DNA from: Engraulis encrasicolus
Taxonomy: Eukaryota > Chordata > Actinopteri > Clupeiformes > Engraulidae
Length of the DNA stretch: 64,000 nt
Assembly (NCBI RefSeq): GCF_034702125.1
Contig: NC_085873.1
Span: 53,071,876 to 53,135,875 of the forward strand
Reading direction: 5' to 3'
Below are positions 56,389-64,000 of the stretch, piece after piece. The translations under genes and the position numbers were made by a program. Below the pieces are notes generated by a model. It saw nothing but the letters and a program-made list of their open reading frames with translations, was not told the DNA's origin and made no database searches. How positions within the stretch are numbered: position 1 is the stretch's first letter; every line of letters starts with the position of its first letter.

Positions 56389-56571
56389 TTAGTCACCTGA
56401 ATCCTGAACACGACTACCCCCAACGCCGGTTGGGCTTTGGACATTGACTTTGGTTGCTACACTAGGATTCAAGGACCACTGGACATCTCAAAGACTTCCT
56501 CTGGCAGTCTAGCACTGCTTTTAAAGGACACTTAAGTTTTAATAGTAAATAAATAAATATATATATATATA

Positions 56572-56748
56572 CAGGGCTCTAAATTAACATTTTTCATCAC
56601 CAGCCAAAATGGCTAGTAGATCTTAATCTTACTAGCCAAACACACACTTACTAATGGGTCAAACTGGCTACTAAGTTTTCTTTTCAACCAGCCAAACTGA
56701 AATTTCACCAGCATTTGGCCGGTTGGCTGGTGTTAATTTAGAGCCCTG
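56572..56748. mobile_element. MITE with perfect 18-bp TIRs (CAGGGCTCTAAATTAACA), 177 bp
   Basis: Both ends read CAGGGCTCTAAATTAACA. The interior contains repeated (C/A)CAGCCAAA and TGGCTA(G/C)T words. Inserted in an AT dinucleotide run, so the target duplication cannot be separated from TATATATA. CAGGG-type ends suggest hAT. Confidence 0.85.
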
Positions 56749-56824
56749 ATTATATATATATAACCTTTGTCTGTCTTCTGTGTACTGGGCATTTTCGAAA
56801 ATGTTACTGTTCTTTAGCATAGGG

Positions 56825-57340
56825 CCATTTGGCCGACTAATAAGCTTGGAATTCCATGGAAAAAAGGGTACCCAAAACAAGATCAAACACTGTAGCATTA
56901 GGTCTATAAAGGGAAGTACACTCTCATGCACAGACTGATTCAGCATTTAGCCTACAAGTTAAAACATGTGTTAGTATTATTCTATTCCCTGTATCCTGTT
57001 GTTCTTCTGCATTCAGTATTCCCCACTGTACTGTAGATTTAGATGCCATATCCCATTGGTATATTTGATTTAGATGCCATATCCCATTGGTATATTTGTT
57101 CACACAGCAGACAGTCAGTTCCATCAGAGCGGAGATAGTGAGTGGAAAACCCTGTCAAAACACGCACTGCCAAAAATGGGCTCCGGACCTCTCATTGACC
57201 GCCATTCATTTCGGAGGTCCGAAAAGGGCAAGTTCGCAGAGGGGTTTTCTTCAAATTTCAGGAGCGAGCTTTTCGGTGGTGGAGACTTAGGTGTCCCATA
57301 GGGATATTTGATTTCACATCAGACAGTCAGTTCCATCAGG
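56825..57340. repeat. Blocks P and S, second set
   Basis: P at 56825-57003 continues into S at 57006-57130, then about 155 bp of unrelated sequence, then a short S tail (GGGATATTTGATTTCACATC, CAGACAGTCAGTTCCATCAG) at 57301-57340. In S, GATTTAGATGCCATATCCCA is itself duplicated (57037, 57068). Confidence 0.78.
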
Positions 57341-57373
57341 TTTAGCAATTGTTAGATCTTCGTAGTACACATC

Positions 57374-57620
57374 TAGCCTGATTACCATCGACTTTAAAAT
57401 CTCTTCGAGACTTGGTCTGACCAAGAGCATAACAATTAACATTTCCAAAACAGCATTTTCCAAAATGGCCTCCCTTGGTTTGCCAATGATTGTTTGCTTT
57501 CCAATAAAGTGGGAGGAGTTCCTGTATTTGCGGGAACTCAGAAAGTACTTGCATTGACTCTTGACCTGACTGGTAGCAACGCTGAAGCTGTTGCGTCACT
57601 AGGAGGGCACGGCCTGGCTA
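57374..57620. mobile_element. Small DNA element with 9-bp flanking repeats
   Basis: TAGCCTGATTACCATCGACT...GGAGGGCACGGCCTGGCTA. The ends TAGCC are inverted. The identical GTACACATC sits immediately outside both ends (57365-57373, 57621-57629). Superfamily uncertain (8-bp hAT duplication with ambiguous boundary is likely). Confidence 0.7.
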
Positions 57621-58062
57621 GTACACATCTACATTTAGACACCATTTTCAGAGCCTGACGATGCCATCCGATGTACTCCACCCAAAGATTTTCTGTCAGT
57701 GTTTTGCCAATCAGCAAACAGTTGAGAGTGCTGACGCAGAACTCCCCCGCGATGTCCGTTATTGATTGGTTAAGGTAACTGTATTCACACTTTCGTTTTG
57801 TTATTTGTATAATTTTGCGACGCTATATCGTAACAGGCATGCTAATAAAGCACAATATGGGCACAATATGGGTTTTAATTTCATTTTGGTAGAGTAAGAT
57901 CAGACCATCTCCCACCCTCCACGGAGACGGATTTCTCATGGCTTTTGCCAGACTGATTGACGGAGTCAACAGTCGGCTTTTCGCCCAGGCTAAGCTATAG
58001 CCACCAGCATTAATACCATTTCTACACACAGACACTATACATCCTCAGACATCCATATGTAT
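57621..58062. other. Unique stretch, no gene seen
   Basis: No recognised element. GGGCACAATATGGG is repeated at about 57850-57870. Confidence 0.4.
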
Positions 58063-58560
58063 TAGGGGTGGAACGGTTCACAAAATTCACGGTTCGGTTC
58101 ATATCACGGTATTAAGGTCACGGTTTTCGGTTCTCTGCGGTTCTTTTTTTTTCTTCATGATAAATGGTGCACTGGGAATTTTAAACCATATTTATATAAC
58201 TGCAATTATAAAGTGATGATGCACAAGTTGAATCAGTTGTCGTCATCTGATGTGCGCTGTCTGAGCCTTCCAAATGCCCTCTTTCAAGTGGCTAATAGAA
58301 TCAGACATCACTACATATCCTAAATACGGTTTGTATAGGCTTATAATGTGAAAATTTTAATTGTGTCATCCTCTGATTGGTCTTATATGCTAATGTGTTA
58401 ATCAGAGAGACTGGATAAGATACTCCTAGAATCTCTGTTTTACGTATTTTTCTGGGCAGTACATGAATTGCGGTTTGACACGAACTGCATTTCACGGTTC
58501 GGTATGGTGTGTGAATTGTATGGTTTCGGTTTTTGGTGCCATCCCTTTGTACCATCCCTA
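58063..58560. mobile_element. hAT-type MITE with perfect 8-bp TSD, 498 bp
   Basis: Ends TAGGGGTGGAACGGTTCA and TAGGGATGGTACAAAGGG (reverse complement). Exact flanking duplication ATATGTAT at 58055-58062 and 58561-58568. Subterminal CACGGTTCGGTTCA / TTCACGGTTCGGTATG motifs are repeated many times. Confidence 0.88.
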
Positions 58561-58727
58561 ATATGTATACATAGTGATAAACAATACATGTACACACATC
58601 TATTCATATACACTCCAACACTAGGCTACACTCCTTTACATAGGCTACCTATACGTTATACAGTACTCATGAAAGGAACAATACAAATCCACCTCGAGGT
58701 GGAACTGGCAACTGAGATGCCTTAATT

Positions 58728-59068
58728 CAGCGGTTCCCAAACTTTTTTCCTTGCGCACCCCCTTGTACATTTCAATGTGGTTCGCGCACCCCCTAATCGA
58801 ATGTTTTGGTGTGCTGATGGCCACTCAAATATGGCTTCACTGCACAAATCATTGTACATTATGTAAAGTCATGTCCCCAATCCTCATTTCCAATAGACTT
58901 GATGTTTCTTCAAGCATACAATTCACCATAAAATTAGAAACTACTTCATTTTCATTAATGCTGTATAAAACACACACATTTCCGCCATTGCTCAATTCAA
59001 CTCACGCACCCCCTTGTGGCAGGCCACGCACCCCCAGGGGTGCATGCACCACAGTTTGGGAGACCCTG
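58728..59068. mobile_element. hAT-type MITE (CAGCGGTTCCCAAACT), 341 bp
   Basis: The left end CAGCGGTTCCCAAACTTTTT and right end CAGGGTCTCCCAAACTGTGG (reverse complement) form imperfect TIRs. The interior repeats CGCACCCCC five or more times. The flanks CCTTAATT and CCTTAGCG share only 5 of 8 bases. Confidence 0.75.
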
Positions 59069-59582
59069 CCTTAGCGCATGAAAGACAGTTGCTAAGATCC
59101 CTTAGTGCTTACAGTAAAAGAGAGTTGCCTATAGCTGATATTCCGATCTCAGCATCAGTGTCATAGGTCGCCAACATAGTTGACTTGTCTTCCCACGATG
59201 CACTGCCATTCCGTACGACACATGTTCTTGTGCTGTTCTCTTATTTTTGGGCTTTAAAAATGTGTTACCTCATTTCAATATTTATGTAACCCGTGTTCAA
59301 GACTATTTCTCGATTCCTGGGAAATGACATGATGGGAAACCGAGAAATAATAATAATAATTATTATTATTTTTAAACAATGGTGCACGTCAATTTGTTGT
59401 TATAATGTCGCTCTGTCCCCTCTCATTTTTATTTTCTCTTCAAAGCAATTCATCCCTTTTGTCATTGTCCATCTTTTACTGTTAGTATTGTGGACCAAGG
59501 ACATATTGATCACCATTATTTCTCTAAAACCTGCAACCTAAACACTGCATGTGCGCAGTCACACAGGCATTCTCTGTGTGAA
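59069..59582. other. Unique AT-rich stretch, no gene seen
   Basis: An (AAT)n/(ATT)n palindromic patch at 59346-59373. No supported gene. Confidence 0.45.
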
Positions 59583-59990
59583 AAGGCGCTTTTCCATTGT
59601 GTGGTTAAACACTAGTGTTTGGGGTAAAGGCTTGGGCTTGATCTTTTTCCATGACCAGGGACGGGGCTCAAACGGCCCTGGAGTGGCCCTGGAGTGGGGC
59701 AGGGCTGGACCAAGGAGAGATAGATAGATAGGAGGGCTTACTCACGTCATAACAGCGTAGTACGAAATGATGGCGAGGGGAGTACGGAAATTTTATTCTT
59801 CTTCTACAGTCAGTATTGGAAGCATCAGGGAAGCATGCAATGCCACTTCTGCGGGGGTCGGAGTGTGGAACAGTGTGAATGTTTGTCAGCTGTCCTTAAT
59901 TACCCCCAGCAATTACTGCTGACCAACAGCTGCAGTTAATTTGAGGAGTGGCCCTGGAGTGGGGCTATTGCGCTGTGGAAACTTGCAATG
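59583..59990. mobile_element. Possible MITE (GGCGCTTTTCCATTG...GCGCTGTGGAAAC)
   Basis: The left GGCGCTTTTCCATTGTGTGG and right TTGCGCTGTGGAAACTTGCA are roughly inverted. GAGTGGCCCTGGAGTGGGGC is duplicated at about 59680 and 59945. Endpoints and superfamily are uncertain. Confidence 0.4.
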
Positions 59991-60009
59991 AACTCGGAAT
60001 ATAGAACGA

Positions 60010-60180
60010 TAACATTACATTGCATTTGGCAGACATATGCATTTGGCAGACGCTTTATAACCAAAGCGACTTTCAAACGAGGACATAATCATAGCCACCA
60101 TAACTAGCAAATAGGCTACAAAGTGCACAGGAAATATAGCCTACAGAACAACAAGTGCGGATGCAAAAAGGGTAGATTTT
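60010..60180. repeat. Dispersed fish repeat (CATTTGGCAGACGCTTT...CCAAAGCGACTT)
   Basis: The string GCATTTGGCAGACGCTTTAT + AACCAAAGCGACTTTCAAAC is a very common fish interspersed-repeat segment, here preceded by a duplicated GCATTTGGCAGACATAT. Family not assigned. Confidence 0.5.
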
Positions 60181-60306
60181 TTTTTTTAATTTAGGCCAAT
60201 TTTTTGTAACGAGAACACACACAATAGCCTAGGCCTACACATGCACATACACACACCTCATGTAATTTCATTTTAAATTTCACTGACATGTGTTTGTGTA
60301 TTTCAG

Positions 60307-60945
60307 GTATCTCATCTATTTGGAGTAAGTATTACAACGGTGTGTCGTTGTGTGCAGGATTTTTGTGCGTCTGCACAGGTGCTGCTGGTCCCTCAGTTTA
60401 TACAATTTCCCACCCCGGATAGATTTGCTGAATTGACTACGGACTAGGAGCGCAGATTCGGTCTCCCACAGTGTGTTGGTGCTGTTGACGGGACACACAT
60501 TCCCATCACTGCCCCACAAGACTACCCCGGTGATTATTTTAATCTTAACCAGTTCTACTCCATTATTTTACAAGCCGTCATTGATTGTAAGGGGAGATTC
60601 TGGAACGTCAATGCTGGAAGGCCGGGGAGCTTGCAGGATTCCAGGGTGCTGAAGCTTTCGACTGTGTGGGAGCTCGCCAACCCGAGAAACCATTTCTCTT
60701 GCCACTCGAGGGACATCAGTGGGGTGGACTACATTGTTGGAGACTCAGCGTACCCCTTGAAGAATTGGCTCATGAAGCCATTCCCAGACAAATGCAAACT
60801 CACTGCAGAACAGCAGAATTACAACCGCAAAGTCGGCAGGGGACGCGTTGTGGTAGAAAATGCCTTTGGCAGACTGAAGGGGAGGTGGCGGTATCTCATG
60901 AAGAGGAACGGCTGCAACCTATCTCTCGGGAAGTCAAGTCATTAA
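60307..60945 (+). pseudogene. PIF/Harbinger transposase exon (HARBI1-like) with one stop
   Basis: A frame starting after a CAG acceptor (60306) encodes about 212 residues of a Harbinger nuclease: VSHLFGVSITTVCRCVQDF, then CVGAVDGTHIPI (first catalytic D), NAGRPGSLQDSRVL, VDYIVGDSAYPL (second D) and VVVENAFGRLKGRWR (E). This order and spacing are those of DDE transposases in the HARBI1 family, which cut and paste PIF/Harbinger elements with 3-bp target duplications. A single TAG at 60445-60447 interrupts the frame between FAELTTD and ERRFGLPQ; otherwise it is open. The N-terminal exon and the partner MADF/Myb gene are not visible. Length is below the usual ~350-400 aa, so this is a truncated, inactivated copy. 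It could have belonged to the same group as the Harbinger MITEs nearby. Confidence 0.85.
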
Positions 60946-61071
60946 ACAGACATTGTTTTCCCTACTGCTGTGTTAACACCAATTTCGTTGACTACTACCT
61001 ATATGTAACCGAGCGGAAATTAGATGTTTATTTTTAAGATTAATAACCAACAGCACGACTACGCCACCTAA

Positions 61072-61786
61072 AGGGCTCTGCATACTTCTCGTGCGCACTT
61101 TGTCGCGAGTGGCGCGAGAACCATTAATGACGTCATCACTTGCGACAGACTATTCATACTTCAAAAGCGCCTTGCTCGCATTGTCAGAAGTGCCCTCTGC
61201 TGTTCATGAGAGAAACAGCAGTATTTTTCGCAACTCGCAGCGTGAGATCTACTGATGTATAAAATAGAAAGCCAAACACGGCTGCTGTAGGGCTACTGAA
61301 CGTCTGACTTGTGACTTACCACATTGAAACATATATTTTTTTTGTTGTAGCCTACATTGCCAGATCATTCCAAGACCATGTGAGAGCATTGTTCTGGCGG
61401 CAGAATTTATAAATAGATCGCCGAACACAACGTGCTTCTGAACAAAGTAAACAATTGTTTCACTGAACAACATTTAAGAGAGAAGATAAAATAACTCTCT
61501 ATGACATTTTATTATCCTCAAAATGATGCAGGGTCCATTCTGTAGTAGCCTACAGTAGTTGTAGCCTCTCTTCGCAACTCCTGCTTTGTCTGCCTACCTG
61601 CATGGTCGCTGGTGGCGCACGACAAGTTAGAAAAATCCTCGTGTGCACGACGTTGCGACACGCGCCGAATTTTGAGCTTACGACGGGGGGCGTGTCGAAA
61701 TTTTAGGTCACGTGACGGCGCGCGCCATCGTCGTGAGTGAAGTATGAAGGAGACTAGCGCCACTCACGACAAGTATGAATCCCCCT
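61072..61786. mobile_element. PIF/Harbinger-type element, 715 bp, TAA duplication
   Basis: The left end AGGGCTCTGCATACTTCTCG pairs with AGGGGGATTCATACTTGTCG (right, reverse complement). The flanks are TAA (61069-61071 and 61787-61789). Both subterminal regions are packed with GCGCGAG/GTCGCGAG and CACGTGACGGCGCGCGCC CpG-rich words that are partly inverted relative to each other. No ORF. Confidence 0.7.
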
Positions 61787-61921
61787 TAAGGGGAGTTAGG
61801 CCGTAGGAATTAACCCCTTTGGTACAGCTATGAAACACTAGGCAACACAGGTTCGTTGTACCAAGCCAGAAACGAGGATCCCAAATGAGTCACTTGTTCA
61901 TTATAAATACAATGTGCAAAC

Positions 61922-62753
61922 TGTCACGGACAGAAGAGGACCCAAGAGCGCAAGTTCAAATTCAGAGTTCTTTATTGAAGGGTTCAGGGGGGAAGAGGAG
62001 TGAGATGATCGTGAGGTCTTGGGAGGTTCCGCCAGGGGTGTCAGGGGTTCCAGGGGTGCTTGGGGCTCTGGGGTTTTTCAGGGTCCTGTGGGTTACCTGG
62101 GCTCCGGGGATCACCAAATGTCCGGGGGTGTCCAGTCCAAAGTGCTTAGTGTGTGTGTCCCCCAGTGATCGAGCGGCGTGTCGGGCTGAGGGTGGTGAAG
62201 CGTCTGGGCTCGCTCATCTGGTGGTCGGAGACCTGGGGGAACACACACACAACAGCGATATCAATGGCAGGCAGAAGTACAGATCAGGGCTGGGCAATAA
62301 TCGTGGTGAGAGACAGAAGGCAGAATCGAGTTACCGGAGGGGCTGAAGATCGGAGAGTAGTCGAGATCCAGAAGGCAGGTCGGGATAGTCGGGGCAGTAG
62401 AACAAGGAGGCAGTCAAGAAAGGTTCGGTATCAGAGACAGGAGTCAGAGCGCAGACAGGCAGGTTACTGGTCCGGGTTTGAAGACGATCTGACAGCGCTT
62501 GGCTGAAAAACAGGGCTTGATATACTGGGAGAGGTTAGTGGGGAAATGCAGTGCAGCTGGCAGAGTAATTAGAACAGAGTGAGGCAAGGTGAGGATGGTG
62601 AGTGGGAAATGCAGTGCAGCTGGCCAGGTAACAAGAGCAGAGCAGGGTGGAGCCAGGTGGAGCTCGTTAGGCAGAGTAGGGAGAGAGTGAGCAGAGTGGC
62701 AGAGAATTGAATGCAATTAAGGTTGTTACCAGGGAGAGAGAGTGCTCATGACA
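61922..62753 (-). repeat. Ty3/Gypsy 3' LTR, 832 bp
   Basis: Bounded by TGTCACGGACAG and CTCATGACA, i.e. TGTCATGAG...CTGTCCGTGACA on the minus strand. Carries an AATAAA signal on the minus strand (TTTATT, 61971-61976) about 50 bp from its outer edge. A 63-bp-period direct repeat (GGGAAATGCAGTGCAGCTGG at 62541 and 62604) lies in the U3-side half. The matching 5' LTR is beyond the window, so the edge rests on TG..CA and the polypurine tract. Confidence 0.8.
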
Positions 62754-62775
62754 GGACCCCCCCTCCAAGGGACGG
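62754..62775 (-). promoter_or_regulatory. Ty3/Gypsy polypurine tract
   Basis: On the minus strand TTGGAGGGGGGGTCC directly precedes the LTR start TGTCATGAG. This is the standard primer for plus-strand DNA. Confidence 0.8.
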
Positions 62776-62833
62776 CCCCAGAAGTCCCAAGAACAACATC
62801 ATGCCGGGAGGGTGGAGGGGAGCAGGCGGCGGG

Positions 62834-64000
62834 TCAGAACTCCTCCGAGCGGTCCGAGTGAATATCCTCATCCTCAGAAGGAGCTGGAGGGTCACGGTCG
62901 GGAGACAGGACAGGCACTGAGACAGGAGCAGGGTCAGGCACAGGACAGGAAGCCGGGCAGGCAGGACGGCTAGGGACCCCTCTTGGACGGCCCCTACGGA
63001 TTGCAGGCTGATCAGGATGAAGTCGGTGGAAGTCAGTGATGAGGGTCCGGTCCACTATCCTCCTGGCCGGGATCCAGGTCCTCTCCTCCGGACCATATCC
63101 CTCCCAGTCAACGAGGTACTGGAGACCCCTACCCCTTCGCCTAGAGCGGAGCAGCCGCCGGACGGTGAAGACAGGACCGCCATCTACGAGGCGCGGAGGA
63201 GGTGGCGCCGGAGCTGCAGGGACCAGGGGACTTTCATGGACCGGCCTGACCTTGGAGACGTGGAAGGTGGGGTGGACCCGCATGGAAGCGGGCAACTGAA
63301 GCCGGACCGCCGTTGGACTGATGACTTTCTGCACAGGAAAAGGACCAATGAAGCGAGGGGCCAGCTTTCGTGATTCGACCCGCAGCGGCAGATCCCGGGC
63401 AGACAGCCAGACCTTCTGACCAACCCGGTAAGTAGGTGCTGGGGTCCTCCGTCGGTTGGCACCGACGGCGTAGCTGGTTCCAGACTTCAGGAGCACAGTG
63501 CGAGCCTGGGCCCAAGTGCGGCGGCAGCGGCGGGCATACGCAAGAGCAGACGGACACGTGGCATCCGCTTCCTGGCTGGCAAACAGTGGAGGTTGATACC
63601 CGTAGACACACTGAAAGGGGGAGAGCCCGGTGGAGGAACTGGTGAGTGAATTATGGGCATATTCCACCCAGAGCAGGTGTTGAGCCCAGGCCCGGGGATT
63701 TTGGGAGGCCACGCACCTCAGTGCCTTTTCCAGCTCTTGGTTCATGCGTTCAGTTTGGCCGTTTGACTGCGGGTGGAATCCAGACGATAGGCTGGCGGTG
63801 GCCCCAAGGAGATGACAGAACTCCTTCCAAAAGGTTGCTGAGAATTGCGGGCCCCGGTCTGACACCATATCCTGGGGTAGGCCATGGATACGAAACACAT
63901 GTTCCAGGACCACCTGGGCGGTCTCCTTAGCAGAGGGTAGTTTGGGAAGGGGCACGAAGTGGGTCATCTTACTAAAGCGGTCAACAATGGTAAGGATGAC
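62834..64000 (-). CDS. Ty3/Gypsy chromovirus pol, integrase C-terminal half with chromodomain (partial)
   Basis: The frame is open to the window edge (388 codons plus stop) and lacks its 5' part. Counting from the in-frame ATG at 63967: VSDRGPQF (D37) and NGQTER (E73), with 35 residues between, give the second and third residues of a retroviral-type DD35E integrase; the first D lies outside the window. [16 protein letters not shown]...FIGPFPV (about 180-212) is the GPY/F module. [33 protein letters not shown] (about 266-299) is a chromodomain, which in chromoviruses steers integration to marked chromatin. The proline-rich acidic tail ends [14 protein letters not shown]. No stop or shift is seen in the visible part. 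Upstream residues [10 protein letters not shown] at the edge continue the integrase core. The stop is about 80 bp before the 3' LTR. Confidence 0.93.
   Translation of the reverse strand, partial: VILTIVDRFSKMTHFVPLPKLPSAKETAQVVLEHVFRIHGLPQDMVSDRGPQFSATFWKEFCHLLGATASLSSGFHPQSNGQTERMNQELEKALRCVASQNPRAWAQHLLWVEYAHNSLTSSSTGLSPFQCVYGYQPPLFASQEADATCPSALAYARRCRRTWAQARTVLLKSGTSYAVGANRRRTPAPTYRVGQKVWLSARDLPLRVESRKLAPRFIGPFPVQKVISPTAVRLQLPASMRVHPTFHVSKVRPVHESPLVPAAPAPPPPRLVDGGPVFTVRRLLRSRRRGRGLQYLVDWEGYGPEERTWIPARRIVDRTLITDFHRLHPDQPAIRRGRPRGVPSRPACPASCPVPDPAPVSVPVLSPDRDPPAPSEDEDIHSDRSEEF

Overview
This is vertebrate nuclear DNA, almost certainly from a teleost fish. There are no bacterial-style operons. 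The window holds very long (CA)n, (GA)n and (GGAGA)n microsatellites, a tRNA-headed SINE, hAT and PIF/Harbinger MITEs with clean target-site duplications, a vertebrate-type BEL/Pao retrotransposon and a fish-type Ty3/Gypsy chromovirus. I found no intact host protein-coding gene. It reads as a large intergenic region.

Left part (1-31.7 kb): dominated by tandem repeats. It has a 20-bp-type minisatellite (1-1617), several CA/GT arrays, a CCCCTCC-rich minisatellite (7.66-8.28 kb), a 9.6-kb array of interspersed 12- and 15-bp GGAGG(AGG)CAGTAGA units (8.74-18.39 kb), a CAGTA/CAGTG array (20.59-20.99 kb) and a 680-bp (GGAGA)n tract (26.0-26.7 kb). The 3467- and 2252-codon minus-strand ORFs over the 9.6-kb array are artefacts: the complement of the unit has no stop in any frame. 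Unique islands between arrays contain a LINE 3' end, nested MITEs, a possible Penelope-type hammerhead relic and AT-rich islands that could be conserved noncoding elements.

Middle part (31.7-45.5 kb): hAT MITE, tRNA-SINE, other MITEs, broken copies of a PIF/Harbinger MITE family, then a complete BEL/Pao element on the minus strand. The BEL element has 606-bp LTRs differing at 4 positions, a 5-bp GTATT target-site duplication, a primer-binding site matching the 3' end of tRNA-Phe, and one uninterrupted 1952-codon gag-pol frame.

Right part (45.5-64 kb): layered transposon debris. It holds a mariner-like relic containing a near-perfect 63-bp-armed hairpin, a 1-kb hAT element, a decayed two-exon fragment of a fish SAMD3-like multicopy family, two more Harbinger MITEs, at least six further TIR elements, a PIF/Harbinger transposase exon with one in-frame stop, a 715-bp TAA-flanked element, and the 3' LTR plus integrase/chromodomain end of a Ty3/Gypsy chromovirus that runs off the right edge. 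Nothing here works as a host pathway. The functional units are selfish: the BEL element looks potentially autonomous, and the Harbinger transposase relic is the type of enzyme that would move the Harbinger-like MITEs.
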